64,000 nucleotides of DNA from an uncultured Raoultella sp. (GTDB taxonomy: Bacteria > Pseudomonadota > Gammaproteobacteria > Enterobacterales > Enterobacteriaceae), in the NCBI GenBank assembly GCA_900759445.1, contig CAAEVH010000075.1, positions 14,930 through 78,929 of the forward strand. Reading direction: 5' to 3'. The translations under genes and the position numbers were made by a program. Numbering within the stretch: position 1 is the stretch's first letter; each line of letters begins with the position of its first letter. This document shows positions 63,904 to 64,000 of this stretch, in pieces. The notes under the pieces are model-generated. The model worked only from the letters and a program-made list of their open reading frames with translations. It ran no database searches and was not told the DNA's origin.

Positions 63904-63969
63904 CAGAAAAGCAAAAAGCCCGCTTAAGTTTCCTTAAGCGGGCTTCTTAAATATGGCTCCTCTGACTGG
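63904..63969 (-). repeat. 66 bp inverted copy of the tRNA-Asn 3' flank
   Basis: The complement of this segment is identical to 57454-57519 (att core, flank and terminator). It includes the end of the tRNA-Asn on the minus strand. The two copies face each other around the amn region. Confidence 0.9.
63911..63945 (-). terminator. Terminator of the second tRNA-Asn
   Basis: On the minus strand the 13 bp stem AAGCCCGCTTAAG / CTTAAGCGGGCTT with GAAA loop is followed by TTTTT. Identical to the one at 57478. Confidence 0.9.
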
Positions 63970-64000
63970 ACTCGAACCAGTGACATACGGATTAACAGTC
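63954..64000 (-). tRNA. tRNA-Asn, partial (3' 47 nt)
   Basis: The minus strand reads GACTGTTAATCCGT (anticodon GTT), then the T-arm CTGGTTCGAGTCCAG, acceptor CAGAGGA, GCCA. The visible part is identical to the tRNA-Asn at 14314. The 5' part lies beyond the window. Confidence 0.95.

Noticed and set aside
1..64000. CRISPR arrays and rRNA genes
   Set aside because: No regularly spaced direct repeats and no rRNA-like sequence were seen.
1..64000. Insertion sequences or transposase genes
   Set aside because: No transposase-like protein or terminal inverted repeats of IS type were recognised; mobility is explained by the ICE integrase.

Overview
The window is a 64 kb chromosomal segment of an Enterobacteriaceae bacterium. 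The evidence is the core gene set erfK (ldtA), cbl, nac and amn plus tRNA-Asn genes, all close to their E. coli counterparts. Presence of nac and the GC-rich core genes point to the Klebsiella, Enterobacter or Citrobacter neighbourhood; the species cannot be fixed from the sequence alone.

Layout. (1) 1-10.06 kb, accessory: the end of a fimbrial cluster (tip-adhesin-like protein and periplasmic chaperone), a LuxR-type regulator, a complete type I secretion set (TolC-like, HlyD-like, C39-peptidase ABC exporter), a DUF1795/DcrB-like protein, a glycine-rich microcin-like precursor with a double-glycine-type leader, and a convergent MarT-like regulator / FidL-like membrane protein pair. A decayed tRNA-Asn 3' end at 10.84 kb looks like the scar of an older island boundary. 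(2) 10.96-14.39 kb, core: erfK, cbl, nac (sigma-54 promoter and NtrC site visible) and an intact tRNA-Asn. (3) 14.37-57.47 kb: an integrative conjugative element of the ICEKp/HPI type inserted into that tRNA-Asn, bounded by a 16 bp direct repeat. From left to right it holds: P4-type integrase; an AraC regulator; a full cyoABCD cytochrome bo oxidase operon lying directly downstream of a TetR-controlled MFS tripartite efflux pump; AlpA, DUF2857 and DksA-type regulators; a VirB1-VirB11 type IV secretion operon (VirB3-VirB4 fused); a structured candidate oriT; CloDF13-type MobB coupling protein and MobC relaxase; an ArdC-like antirestriction protein; then a defence island with SIR2-HerA, QatABCD, a minus-strand three-gene nuclease/TIGR02391 cluster and a HEPN/Toprim-type protein. 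No yersiniabactin genes are present; the cyo/efflux block occupies the cargo position. A degenerate second copy of the right end at 52.30-52.44 kb suggests the element grew by tandem accretion. (4) 57.5-64 kb, core-like: a frameshifted flavin monooxygenase remnant cut by the island border, a nucleoside-gate membrane protein, a small unknown protein, amn, a HAD phosphatase, a MerR regulator divergent from an NAD(P)-binding epimerase-like gene, and a second tRNA-Asn on the minus strand running off the end.

How genes work together. The 2.8-8.6 kb genes look like one production/export unit for a secreted peptide. On the ICE, Int mediates excision and integration, AlpA/DUF2857/DksA-like proteins probably control transfer, MobB/MobC act on oriT and VirB builds the channel. 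ArdC would protect the incoming DNA, and the right-hand defence genes give the host phage resistance. The TetR operator sits inside a promoter that can drive pump plus cytochrome oxidase, suggesting an inducible response to a toxic, possibly respiration-targeting, compound.
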